From contig JAGVXL010000001.1 in NCBI GenBank assembly GCA_018303805.1, positions 1 to 61,844 of the forward strand: a stretch of 61,844 nt of DNA, written 5' to 3'. Under the pieces are notes generated by a model. The model had not been told where the DNA came from. It was given only the letters and a program-made list of their open reading frames with translations, and made no database searches. Source of the DNA: Candidatus Pacearchaeota archaeon (GTDB taxonomy: Archaea > Nanobdellota > Nanobdellia > Pacearchaeales > DTIR01). Each line of letters starts with the position of its first letter. Positions within the stretch are counted from its first letter, which is position 1. Shown one piece after another: positions 1 to 9,183 of the stretch. The translations under genes were made by a program, and so were the position numbers.

Positions 1-2
1 TT

Positions 3-275
3 GGTTCTGGGACAGATGTAGCAAAAGAGACTGGAGGGATAGTCCTTATAAAGGATGATTTAAGAGATGTTGTTCTTGGAATAAAATTAAGCAGGGCGGC
101 GATGAGAAAAATCAAACAAAATCTATTCTGGGCATTTGCATACAATACCTTGGCAATACCAATAGCTGCATTCGGCTTGCTTAATCCTATAATAGCCGCA
201 GCTGCAATGGCTTTAAGTTCGCTTACAGTAGTTGTAAATTCTGCACTTCTAAAAGGAGTTAAGGTAGAAATATAA
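3..275 (+). CDS. Heavy-metal P-type ATPase, C-terminal fragment (5' truncated by window start)
   Basis: Reads GSGTDVAKETGGIVLIKDDLRDVVLGIKLSRAAMRKIKQNLFWAFAYN..., the typical GTGTDVA hinge plus final TM pair of CopA/CopB-type ATPases. Confidence 0.9.
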   Translation, partial: GSGTDVAKETGGIVLIKDDLRDVVLGIKLSRAAMRKIKQNLFWAFAYNTLAIPIAAFGLLNPIIAAAAMALSSLTVVVNSALLKGVKVEI

Positions 276-398
276 AAAAAGAAGAAATATCATCAATGGC
301 TTCATCAAGCATAACTATTGTAACAAACGCTAATCTGCTGAGAAGAAGCAGGGAGATATAAAAAGGAAAGAAATACACCGTCCTGGGGAGAGATTAAA

Positions 399-554
399 AT
401 GAATAATGCGCTTGGCAAGATAGACGAAAAATTTTTTAATAAAGTAATTTACCCAAAGCTCGGAGCAGAAGACGACAAGGTGATTGTGAAGCCGCAGCAT
501 GGTGTTGATTTTGGCGTTGTTGATTTGGGTGAAAAGGTGAAGCAACTGCATTAA
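399..554 (+). pseudogene. N-terminal fragment of AIR-synthase/HypE-related protein
   Basis: MNNALGKIDEKFFNKVIYPKLGAEDDKVIVKPQHGVDFGVVDLGEKVKQLH*, N-terminus of the HypE-like AIR synthase family, ending abruptly. Confidence 0.65.
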
Positions 555-1078
555 TGGCAAACCAATTCTCAGATTATCTTGAAGCAGAATACGGAAAAGA
601 GTTTACTGAAAGAGCAAAAAATTTGTTTTATAAGATGTCTGTAGTTGAAGATGCTTTGACGATAGCTACTGCAGCAGGAAAAAATGTCACTGCAATGCAT
701 GACGCGACAGAATACGGTGTATTTGGAGCATTATGCGATATAGCCCAAACTGGAAATGTTGGTTTAAAAATAAATCTAGATGACATGATACTCCAAGAAG
801 AGGTTGCAGGAGTCTGCAGATTTTTTAATATGAATCCTTACGAAGCAATAAGTGAGGGAACATTGGTTGCGACTGTAAACAAAGATTATACAAATAAAGT
901 TATTAATGCTCTAAAGCAAAAAGGAATCCAAGGCAGTATAGTCGGAAAAATTGTAGAAAAGAAAGAAGGCCTTAAATACAGCAAGGCTGGTAAAGAGTAT
1001 AACCTTGAAAGGCCAAAATTTGACCCTTACTGGGCAAAATTTGAAGAGTACCTAAAGAAAGCAGAATTCAAATTATAA
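554..1078 (+). pseudogene. C-terminal fragment of the same AIR-synthase/HypE-related protein
   Basis: ...NLFYKMSVVEDALTIATAAGKNVTAMHDATEYGVFGALCDIAQ..., C-terminal AIRS domain, in a different frame from the N-terminal piece. Confidence 0.65.
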
Positions 1079-1080
1079 TT

Positions 1081-1860
1081 CTAGAAAATAAAATCTATGC
1101 CGGCAGATTTTAAGATTGTTCTCATGCTTAGGAGAATAACAATCAAGCCGACAAATATGCCCAATTTCTTGTGGTTTATTTTTCTTGTCATAAATGCGGC
1201 AATAGGCGCAGCAATCAAGCCGCCTATTATCAAGGGAACAGCAGATGCAAAATCTATCTTTTGCAGTGTAAGGAAAAAAGTTATTGAGATGCTGAGTGTA
1301 ACAAAAAATTCCGCAAAATTGACAGAGCCAATGGCTTTCTTGGGATGTGTGTTTGTTATTATTAACGATGGAGTTGCTATAGGCCCCCAGCCTCCGCCGC
1401 CAATTGCATCAACAAAAGCGGCAAAAAATCCGAGAGGGGCAAGTCTCCTTATTCTTGGCACTTTATAGTTTGTTTCACTGATATCTAACCGAATATTCTT
1501 TAAAATAATCAGGACACCCATCATAAGCAATATTCCAGAAACAAAAGGCCTTATTATTGCAGCATTTTGCAATTTAACTGATAAGTATGCTCCAAGAGCG
1601 CCGCCTATAACGCCTGATACGGCTAAATATTTGAATATTTTTTTGTCAACATTGCCTAATTTGAAATGTGAGATGCCTGATGCAAAGGTGGTGAATATCT
1701 CTGAGAAATGCACAATGGAACTTGCTAATGCTGTGCTGAATCCTACTGACAGAAGCAACGAAGTTGAAGTCACCCCATAGCCCATCCCCAGGCTTCCATC
1801 AACCATTTGCGCAATGAACCCAAAAAGCACAATTAGAATATATCTCAGAATTTTCTCCAT
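1081..1860 (-). CDS. TauE/SafE family sulfite/anion exporter
   Basis: Multi-TM protein with QMVDGSLGMGYGVTSTSLLLSVG and GGGGWGPIATPSLI motifs. Confidence 0.85.
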   Translation of the reverse strand: MEKILRYILIVLFGFIAQMVDGSLGMGYGVTSTSLLLSVGFSTALASSIVHFSEIFTTFASGISHFKLGNVDKKIFKYLAVSGVIGGALGAYLSVKLQNAAIIRPFVSGILLMMGVLIILKNIRLDISETNYKVPRIRRLAPLGFFAAFVDAIGGGGWGPIATPSLIITNTHPKKAIGSVNFAEFFVTLSISITFFLTLQKIDFASAVPLIIGGLIAAPIAAFMTRKINHKKLGIFVGLIVILLSMRTILKSAGIDFIF

Positions 1861-1876
1861 TTTTCACCTGTTTATC

Positions 1877-2617
1877 TTATTTAAGAATTCTGGTATGGAT
1901 GCCACATTCACCGCCGCACTTTGAGGTTCCCTGCCATCTTCCTGCTCTTTCAGGTTCATTGTCAGGAACAATTATTGAGCAGGGCTCACATCCCAAGCTC
2001 CTGTAGCCCTTTTTGTAAAGTGGATTAACCTTTATATTGTTCATGGCAAGATATCTCCAGATATCCAGTTCAGTAAACTGAAGAATAGGATTTATTTTTA
2101 CCAAGCCGCCCTTGACTTCAACTTCCTGATAATCCTCTCTTGTCTGCCCCTCTGTTTTCCTCAATCCAGTAATCCACGCATCCAAATCCTTGACTGCTTC
2201 TTTTGTCGGCTCTACTTTAAGAAGCCTGCAGCATTCATCAGGGTTGGTTTCATAAAGACTTTTCCCTGTTTTTTCTTTTACATAATCAAAATATTTATGA
2301 AAATCGTGTGCCGGCAGCAAAACTGTATTTATTTTATTCTCCTTGAAAATTTCTGGAATTTCATCTGCAACAATGTAAACTGTTGCGTCAAGATTCATTT
2401 CCCTGTTTATTTCAATAAGGTATTCAAGGGTTTCACTAGGTTTGTAAATTGTCATCACGGAAAAGATAGGCAGTTTTGGCTCAATGCTTCTCGAAAGATG
2501 CACAGCAACCATGCTGTCCTTGCCAAAAGAGCATGCCACTGCTATTCTCTTATATTTGCTTGCAGCATCTTTTATTATTAATTTTGCATGCTCTACTTTT
2601 TCATTCAGTGTTCCCAT
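1877..2617 (-). CDS. cysH: Phosphoadenylyl/adenylyl-sulfate reductase family
   Basis: PP-loop ACSFGKDSM, NPDECCRLLKVEP, LGCEPCSIIV...ERAGRWQGTSKCGGECGIH. Confidence 0.9.
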   Translation of the reverse strand: MGTLNEKVEHAKLIIKDAASKYKRIAVACSFGKDSMVAVHLSRSIEPKLPIFSVMTIYKPSETLEYLIEINREMNLDATVYIVADEIPEIFKENKINTVLLPAHDFHKYFDYVKEKTGKSLYETNPDECCRLLKVEPTKEAVKDLDAWITGLRKTEGQTREDYQEVEVKGGLVKINPILQFTELDIWRYLAMNNIKVNPLYKKGYRSLGCEPCSIIVPDNEPERAGRWQGTSKCGGECGIHTRILK

Positions 2618-2628
2618 TTTTTCTTTTC

Positions 2629-3066
2629 TTATTTCTTTTTAGCCTCAATCCCTAAAAGGTAATGCTCCTCCTGTTGTTTTAAGTATAGAATCTTATACCC
2701 TTCATTTTTTATGCTGCCTGTGACATTGCCGCACGATTCCTCATTAAGCAGGATTTCTAAAACTCCATCATCCATCTCTTCAAGTTTCAGTTTTGCCTTA
2801 ACAAAATTTAACGGGCAAGAAGTTTGCCGTAGGTCAAGCACCTCTCTATTGCAGCTTACAGAACCGCCGCCCATATAATAAACAAACTCAAGCCTGTCCC
2901 CATTCTTTATTTTAACATCATCATATTTGTTTTTATCAACAATTTGGGAATTCAATTCAACCGTGACAGTCTCTTTTTTTATATTCCTGTCTTCAAGCAA
3001 ATTTGATAGGGTTATTTCTCCTACCATCTGCTCTTTCTTGCCATTTACAAGAATATCTATTGCCAT
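2629..3066 (-). CDS. ThiS/MoaD-like ubiquitin-fold domain fused to TusA/SirA-like sulfurtransferase domain
   Basis: N-terminal beta-grasp ending LEFVYYMGGG, directly followed by LDLRQTSCPLNFVKAKLKLEEM, a TusA-like signature. Confidence 0.8.
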   Translation of the reverse strand: MAIDILVNGKKEQMVGEITLSNLLEDRNIKKETVTVELNSQIVDKNKYDDVKIKNGDRLEFVYYMGGGSVSCNREVLDLRQTSCPLNFVKAKLKLEEMDDGVLEILLNEESCGNVTGSIKNEGYKILYLKQQEEHYLLGIEAKKK

Positions 3067-3098
3067 TTTTTCCCCTAAATTTTAATCATTCCTGATTT

Positions 3099-4016
3099 TC
3101 AAAATTTAAACATTTCTGTGCTGAGGTATCTCTCACCTGTATCAGGAATTATCACAACAACCTTCTTGCCTCTGCCTAATTTTTTTGCCACTTGCAATGC
3201 CGCAAAAAGGTTTGCGCCAGAGGAAATACCTGCGAAGATTCCCTCTTTCCTTGCTAGTCTTCTTGCTGTCTGTATTGCTTCTTCATTTGAAACCTGGATT
3301 ATTTCATCAAGAATTCCTGTGTTAAGCACCTTTGGGATGAACCCCGCCCCAATGCCCTGGATTTTGTGCGGCCCTTTAGGGCATCCTGAAAGCACAGCAG
3401 AATCTTTCGGCTCAACAGCGATAATCTTTATGCTCTTGTCTCTTTTTTTCAGAACTTCACCAACTCCTGTTAATGTTCCACCGGTTCCAACACCCGCGAC
3501 AAATGCATCTAAATCAGGCACCTGCTTTAAAATTTCCTTTGCTGTTGTTTTCCGGTGTATTTCAGGGTTTGCAGGATTGTTGAACTGTTGCGGCTGGAAA
3601 TAGCCGTGCTTGTCTGCCAATTCCTGTGCTTTTTCAACTGCACCCGTCATGCCCTTTAGACCTTTTGTCAGCACTATCTCTGCCCCAAATGCCTTAAGAA
3701 TATCCCTTCTCTCAACACTCATTGTTTCAGGCATTGTCAGAATTAATTTATAGCCCTTGTATGCGCATACAAATGCCAAGCCAATTCCTGTATTTCCTGA
3801 TGTTGGTTCGATTATTGTGTCACCTGGCTTTATCTTTCCATCTTTCTCTGCCGTCTCAATCATCGCAAGACATATTCTATCCTTGACAGAACTCATTGGA
3901 TTAAAGGATTCAAGTTTTGCATACACCCCGGCTGAATCTTTCCCCACAATCCTGCTTATTTTGACAACAGGGGTGTCCCCAATCAATTCCAAAATGCTAC
4001 TCACAACCTTTGCCAT
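3099..4016 (-). CDS. cysK: Cysteine synthase (O-acetylserine sulfhydrylase family)
   Basis: [18 protein letters not shown] (PLP lysine), [29 protein letters not shown]. Confidence 0.95.
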   Translation of the reverse strand: MAKVVSSILELIGDTPVVKISRIVGKDSAGVYAKLESFNPMSSVKDRICLAMIETAEKDGKIKPGDTIIEPTSGNTGIGLAFVCAYKGYKLILTMPETMSVERRDILKAFGAEIVLTKGLKGMTGAVEKAQELADKHGYFQPQQFNNPANPEIHRKTTAKEILKQVPDLDAFVAGVGTGGTLTGVGEVLKKRDKSIKIIAVEPKDSAVLSGCPKGPHKIQGIGAGFIPKVLNTGILDEIIQVSNEEAIQTARRLARKEGIFAGISSGANLFAALQVAKKLGRGKKVVVIIPDTGERYLSTEMFKF

Positions 4017-4022
4017 TTCTTG

Positions 4023-4220
4023 TTAAATTGAATAATTATCAGAGCCTTCTATTGCCTTGACTTTCCTAACTTCAAAGCCCTCCTTTGTCTTTAAAATTTT
4101 AACTTCCTCATTTGCAGCAAGCTGGTATTTCCTTACCAATTCCTTTGGTATTCTCAAGCCAAGATTGAGCCCCCACTTAGTCAGCTTGACAAAAAATGAT
4201 TTTTTTAACTCCCCTACCAT
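4023..4220 (-). CDS. AbrB/MazE-like SpoVT domain regulator
   Basis: MVGELKKSFFVKLTKWGLNLGLRIPKELVRKYQLAANEEVKILKTKEGFEVRK. Start placed at the internal ATG because the longer ORF reads through a palindrome/promoter. Confidence 0.75.
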   Translation of the reverse strand: MVGELKKSFFVKLTKWGLNLGLRIPKELVRKYQLAANEEVKILKTKEGFEVRKVKAIEGSDNYSI

Positions 4221-4223
4221 TTT

Positions 4224-4239
4224 GATATCAATTGATATC
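4224..4239. promoter_or_regulatory. Perfect 16-bp palindrome GATATCAATTGATATC, candidate operator
   Basis: Self-complementary sequence between divergent abrB-like and nadA genes, next to a TATA-like tract (cttatatttaag). Confidence 0.6.
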
Positions 4240-4280
4240 TTATATTTAAGCCTTTCGGTTTTAGATTTCCTGTAGCATAA

Positions 4281-5252
4281 ATGCCTCAAAAGAGAAATGT
4301 TTTAAAAGAAGTGAATAAAACTCTTAATAAAATGGAACTTGCTTCTGGTCAAAAATCTCTCATTGCAAAAATAAAAAAGTTAAAGAAAGAAAAGAATGCA
4401 ATATGCCTTGTGCATAATTACCAGAGGCCCGAGATATATGAAGTGGCTGATTTTATAGGGGATTCTTTTGCATTGAGCCAGCAGGCAGGAAAAACTAATG
4501 CGGATATAATTGTTTTCTGCGGTGTCAAGTTCATGGCAGAGTCTGCTAAGATACTAAATCCCAGCAGGAAAGTATTGCTGCCTGTGTTGACTGCGGGCTG
4601 CCCTCTCGCAGAGATGATAAGCATTGAAGAGTTAAGAGAGCTCAAGAAAAAGTATCCAGCAGCAGCAGTTGTAAGCTATGTAAACACAACTGCCGAGATA
4701 AAGGCAGAAAGCGATGTTTGCTGCACTTCTGCAAATGCTGTAAAAGTGGTTGATTCATTGCCAAACAAGAAGGTTATTTTCGTGCCAGACTATAATTTAG
4801 CAAAATGGGTTGAGCTGCAAAGCAGCAAGAAAATAATTGCATGGGGAGGCTATTGCTATATTCATTCAAAAGTGCAATATGAAAACATAATCAAGGCAAA
4901 AAAGGCGCAGCCAGAAGCAAAGATACTTGCCCATCCTGAGTGCGATTTGAAAATATTGGAAATAGCTGATGCTGTTCTCGGAACAGAGGGCATGTTAAAT
5001 TATGCAAGGAACTCTGAAGCAAAAAAGTTTGTTATTGTCACAGAGGAGGGCATGACAACACGACTGCAGAAAGAACTGCCAGACAAAAAATTCTATAGTG
5101 CTGCTGGTGTGTGCATAAACCAGAAAAAGACACATTTAGAAGATGTTTATAACTCCTTAAAGGAAGAAAAATATGAGATTAATCCGGAAAAGGGAATAAT
5201 AAAAAAGGCTGCAATTGCCCTTGGAAAAATGATTGAGGCGGGGAGAGATTAA
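4281..5252 (+). CDS. nadA: Quinolinate synthase
   Basis: LVHNYQRPEIYEVADFIGDSFALSQ, FCGVKFMAESAKIL, HPECD, GTEGML. Confidence 0.95.
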   Translation: MPQKRNVLKEVNKTLNKMELASGQKSLIAKIKKLKKEKNAICLVHNYQRPEIYEVADFIGDSFALSQQAGKTNADIIVFCGVKFMAESAKILNPSRKVLLPVLTAGCPLAEMISIEELRELKKKYPAAAVVSYVNTTAEIKAESDVCCTSANAVKVVDSLPNKKVIFVPDYNLAKWVELQSSKKIIAWGGYCYIHSKVQYENIIKAKKAQPEAKILAHPECDLKILEIADAVLGTEGMLNYARNSEAKKFVIVTEEGMTTRLQKELPDKKFYSAAGVCINQKKTHLEDVYNSLKEEKYEINPEKGIIKKAAIALGKMIEAGRD

Positions 5253-5257
5253 CAAAA

Positions 5258-6106
5258 ATGCAGGATAAAAAGTTCATCAGGAAATTTGAGAAAAAAGTTA
5301 AGGATACTATAAATAAATACAAGCTGCTCAAGAGGGGAGAGAGGATTATCGTCGCAGCATCAGGCGGAAAAGACAGCATAACAATCCTTTATCTTCTCCA
5401 GAAATTTGGCTTTAAGGCTGAGGCACTGCACATAAATCTGCATTTAGGCAAGTATAGCGAGAAATGCCTTGAAAACGTGAGGGAGTTCTGCAAAAGAGGG
5501 GAAATCCGGCTACATGTTGTTGACATGAAAAAGGAATTTGGCAGCAGCATGTGCTACATTAGGGAGGAGATACAATCAAGGAACAAAATCACCAACTGCA
5601 TGGCTTGCGGGGTAATAAAAAAATGGGTATTGAACAGGTATGCAAGAAAACTGAAAGCAGACAAGATTGTTACAGGGCATAACCTTGATGATGAGGCACA
5701 GACAGTTCTTATCAATATAATGAGGGGCAATCCTGCTTTGAGCATTAACCTAGGACCAAAAACAGGCGTCTTGGAAGACAGAAAATTTGTTTCAAGAGTA
5801 AAACCTCTTTACTTTTCTGCTGAAAATGATATCAGAAAATATTCTGAATTGATAAATCTGCCTGTAAGTTATGAAAAATGCCCCTGCGCAATCGGCAGTT
5901 ACAGGGTTGAAACAAGAAAGTTCCTGAATGGCTTGGAAAACGCTGGATTCAAAGTTAAAAAGAATATAATAAGCAATTTTCTTGAAATTCTGCCTAGATT
6001 ACAGAATTATTTTCTTGACAAAACAGAAAAACTTGTTTACTGCAAGGTTTGCGGGGAGCCCTCAAGGAATAATGTGTGCAAGGCATGCCAACTGCTGGAA
6101 AGATAA
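5258..6106 (+). CDS. TtcA/TtuA/NcsA-family tRNA thiolation protein
   Basis: PP-loop SGGKDSITILYLL, NCMACGVIKKWVLN, GHNLDDEAQTVLIN, C-terminal CKVCGEPSRNNVCKAC zinc motif. Confidence 0.9.
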   Translation: MQDKKFIRKFEKKVKDTINKYKLLKRGERIIVAASGGKDSITILYLLQKFGFKAEALHINLHLGKYSEKCLENVREFCKRGEIRLHVVDMKKEFGSSMCYIREEIQSRNKITNCMACGVIKKWVLNRYARKLKADKIVTGHNLDDEAQTVLINIMRGNPALSINLGPKTGVLEDRKFVSRVKPLYFSAENDIRKYSELINLPVSYEKCPCAIGSYRVETRKFLNGLENAGFKVKKNIISNFLEILPRLQNYFLDKTEKLVYCKVCGEPSRNNVCKACQLLER

Positions 6107-6235
6107 ATTTTTATAATCAACAGCTTTATGATTTTTTTAATCTTTTTGCAATGCAGATAACATTTAAAAATTGTAATAGGATAACTATCGTTATCATGGT
6201 TATGGATATCTAAATCTAAAAAAGGGTGAGATGAG

Positions 6236-6763
6236 ATGAACAAACCAAAACTTGTTGGAAAACGAATAATATTAAGAAAAGCAATAGCGAAAGATATTAA
6301 AGATATAGTTGAGAATGCAAAAGACTTAGCAGTTGCTAAATATATGTATCTGCCACACCCTTACAAAACAAAAAATGCAAAAAAATGGGTAGCCAACCAA
6401 AATAAAAAAGATAGTTATGATTTTACAATAACTATTAAAAAAACAGGCAAGATTATTGGTGGAGTTGGTTTGTTTATTGATAAAAAAGAAAAAGGGAGAG
6501 CAGAGATAGGTTACTGGCTTGGCAAGAAATACTGGAGACAAGGCTATGGTAAAGAGGCTGCCACTCTCTTAATTGATTTTGGTTTCCAAAAACTTAAATT
6601 ACACAAAATAACTGCAGATGTTTTTATAATTAATAGAGCATCACAAAAATTATTAGAAGGCCTTGGCTTTAAGAAAGAAGGAAAATTGAGAGAACATTAC
6701 AAAAATCGTTTTGGTAAGGGTTATTTTGATGCTATACCTTTTGGTTTACTTAGGAAAGAATGA
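6236..6763 (+). CDS. GNAT acetyltransferase, RimJ/RimL type
   Basis: AEIGYWLGKKYWRQGYGKEAATLLIDFGF...LGFKKEGKLREHYK. Confidence 0.9.
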   Translation: MNKPKLVGKRIILRKAIAKDIKDIVENAKDLAVAKYMYLPHPYKTKNAKKWVANQNKKDSYDFTITIKKTGKIIGGVGLFIDKKEKGRAEIGYWLGKKYWRQGYGKEAATLLIDFGFQKLKLHKITADVFIINRASQKLLEGLGFKKEGKLREHYKNRFGKGYFDAIPFGLLRKE

Positions 6764-6784
6764 AAAAAAGGGGTGAGATGAAAA

Positions 6785-8314
6785 ATGGCTGAGATGATTA
6801 ATGACAGGCTTCAAAGCAAGCCATGCATGATTGGATTGCTTGGAAAATGCTGCAAGCATTGCTTGATGGGGCCATGCATTCTTGCGAAACCAAATGATAA
6901 AGGTGTATGCGGGGCAAACATTGATGTTGTTACAGCAAGGAACATTTTAAGATTTGTTGCAGGAGGGGCTGCTGCACATTGCGGGCATGCCTATCACATG
7001 CTTGAATATTCAGACAGGAAGTATTCTGCGAGATATATAGAGAAAAAAGCTCCAAGATATTTATATAAATTATGGGAAAGACTTGGAATTGTGCCAAAAA
7101 TCCATTTTGAGCATTTCAAGGACATTTCTGAAGCGCTTCATGCAAGCACCATGGGTGTTGATGCTAATTACGGGCATATTCTTGGTAATGCCATAAAGCT
7201 TGGCATAATTGACGGATACTTTGGCATGTATCTTGCAACAGAGCTTGAAGAAATGGAGTTTGGCCTGCCCTCCATCAGGAAGGGGATTGTTGATTTAGGC
7301 GTTATAAAGCCGGAAAAAATTAATATTGCTGTGCATGGGCATTTCCCGCCATTGGCAGAAGCTCTTGCCAAAGAAGTGAAGAAAAAGGAAAATTCTGACA
7401 TTAATTTGATAGGGGTGTGCTGCACAGGAACGGCATTGCTTGCAAGGCATGGAATTCCTCTTGCGGGGAATTTCATACTGCAGGAGCAGGTGATTGTTTC
7501 AGGGTGTGTTGATGTTCTTGCTGTTGACATGCAATGCATTATGCCTTCCTTGTCTGACTTGGCTGAATGCTATCACACAAAAATTGTAACTACAAACGAG
7601 CTTTGTAGGATTCCAAAGGCAATGCATCTCCCTGTCTCTGGCAGGAAGAGTGCCTCAGATGTTGCAAAAAGAATTATCGCCCTTGCAAGAATAAACAGGC
7701 ACAACAGGAATAAGGGAAAGATGAAGTTAAGCAATAATAAAACAGAGGCAGTTGTCGGATTTTCTGAAAATAATCTGCCTCTTGCAGAGTGGGCAAAGAT
7801 GCTTTCTGAGGGAAAGATAAAGGGAGTTGTTGCCGCAATCGGCTGCGAAAATCCTAGAGTGAAGGAAAACTGGGTTGATTTTTACAGGGAATTAAGCAAG
7901 GATTACATAATCCTAACGACTGGATGCATTGCCTTTAAACTGGCAGCTGCTGGACTGCTTGATGGAAAAAGATTTTTCCATCTTGGAAGCTGTGTGAATA
8001 ACTCGAGAGTTGCTGAAGTGTTCAGGAAAATAGCGGAAATCATTGACAAGCAGATAACAGAACTGCCTTTCTTGATATCCTGCCCAATGCCTATAACAGA
8101 AAAAGCCATAGCGATTGGCTTTTTTTTCGCAGCTTTGGGTGTTGATGTGCATTTTGGATATCCCTTCCTGCTGACTTCTGACACGAAGATCGCAGATTTT
8201 CTCAAAAATCTGCTCAAGAAAGATTTCAGAAGCAAGATTTTTGTTGAAACAAATCCAGAAATGTTGATTGCAAGAATAAGGAAAGAAGGGCTGAGCGATA
8301 AGGTAAAAAATTAA
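6785..8314 (+). CDS. cooS: Short Ni-dependent carbon monoxide dehydrogenase catalytic subunit
   Basis: CMIGLLGKCCKHCLMGPC...GVCGA (B/D clusters), GHFPPLAE, GVCCTGTALLARHGIP, DMQCIMPSL, AIGCENPRV, TTGCIAF, GSCVNNSR, EKAIAIG. Confidence 0.9.
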   Translation: MAEMINDRLQSKPCMIGLLGKCCKHCLMGPCILAKPNDKGVCGANIDVVTARNILRFVAGGAAAHCGHAYHMLEYSDRKYSARYIEKKAPRYLYKLWERLGIVPKIHFEHFKDISEALHASTMGVDANYGHILGNAIKLGIIDGYFGMYLATELEEMEFGLPSIRKGIVDLGVIKPEKINIAVHGHFPPLAEALAKEVKKKENSDINLIGVCCTGTALLARHGIPLAGNFILQEQVIVSGCVDVLAVDMQCIMPSLSDLAECYHTKIVTTNELCRIPKAMHLPVSGRKSASDVAKRIIALARINRHNRNKGKMKLSNNKTEAVVGFSENNLPLAEWAKMLSEGKIKGVVAAIGCENPRVKENWVDFYRELSKDYIILTTGCIAFKLAAAGLLDGKRFFHLGSCVNNSRVAEVFRKIAEIIDKQITELPFLISCPMPITEKAIAIGFFFAALGVDVHFGYPFLLTSDTKIADFLKNLLKKDFRSKIFVETNPEMLIARIRKEGLSDKVKN

Positions 8315-8366
8315 GAGATAAGATTTAAAAATAAGATTTTTATAAGGGATTAATAAGAGGCAAAAA

Positions 8367-8738
8367 ATGGTATTATTTTTATTATGCATTCCATGCCTGA
8401 CATTGATAGTGTATTTCCTTGTTCTGGGCATTTTTATCCCCCATTACCGTGTTTATATCAAAGAGGCATGGAGATGCTTTCTTGACAAGTTGAGAGGAAA
8501 AAGATGCTCTGTGAGCTTTGACAACAAGATGCATAAGGCATTTGTTTTATGGCTTGCAAAGCACAACAAAATCAAGATGGCAAGATTTTTCAACAAGAAA
8601 AGGAACTTTGATGTTTTTCTGGTGATTGTAATCGTGTTATTCACAATATTAACAACATGGCTTGCATGGCTCTTGTATAAGTTTTTGTTTATCAAGTCGC
8701 CTTGCGAAGGAAGCACACAGCCAATTTGCATTGGCTAA
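8367..8738 (+). CDS. Small two-TM membrane protein, unknown
   Basis: Hydrophobic segments at both ends. Lies between cooS and the thioredoxin gene. Confidence 0.6.
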   Translation: MVLFLLCIPCLTLIVYFLVLGIFIPHYRVYIKEAWRCFLDKLRGKRCSVSFDNKMHKAFVLWLAKHNKIKMARFFNKKRNFDVFLVIVIVLFTILTTWLAWLLYKFLFIKSPCEGSTQPICIG

Positions 8739-8795
8739 TGCAAAGAAAAATTTTAAATACAGGCTAAACAGCATAATAGGATAAAAGAAGTGAAA

Positions 8796-9182
8796 ATGGC
8801 AAAAAAAACCGAAAAAATTAAGGAGAAAACAGGCAAGGCTAAAAATGAAGAAAAATCAGGCAGTGGTGAAGTGAAAGAGATAACTGATGCTGAGTTTGAG
8901 CCCCTCCTGAAGGAGAATGATGCTATCTTGGTGGATTTTTTTGCAGAGTGGTGCATGCCATGCGTGATGATGGTGCCTGTTATGGATGAGCTTGCAAAAG
9001 ATTTTGCAGGCAGGGTTGTGTTTGCAAAAATGAATGTTGATGAGAACCATAACACCCCTGCAAAATTCAAGATTATGTCTATCCCAACCCTGCTGATTTT
9101 CAAGAAAGGTGAGCTTGTCCAGAGATTTACCGGAGCATTGTCTTATGACATGCTGAAAGAGAAAATAGATTCATGTTTGTAA
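8796..9182 (+). CDS. Thioredoxin (WCMPC active site)
   Basis: ILVDFFAEWCMPCVMMVPVMDELAKDF...MSIPTLLIFKKGELV. Confidence 0.93.
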   Translation: MAKKTEKIKEKTGKAKNEEKSGSGEVKEITDAEFEPLLKENDAILVDFFAEWCMPCVMMVPVMDELAKDFAGRVVFAKMNVDENHNTPAKFKIMSIPTLLIFKKGELVQRFTGALSYDMLKEKIDSCL

Positions 9183-9183
9183 A

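Noticed and set aside
1097-1468. Antisense ORFs to tauE, cysK, cooS, ribBA and others
   Set aside because: They are shadow frames opposite well-supported genes with low-complexity Ser/Leu/Phe-rich translations
6180-6195. GATAAC-tatc-GTTATC inverted repeat upstream of the GNAT gene as an operator
   Set aside because: Only 6-bp arms in AT-rich sequence, too weak without a linked regulator
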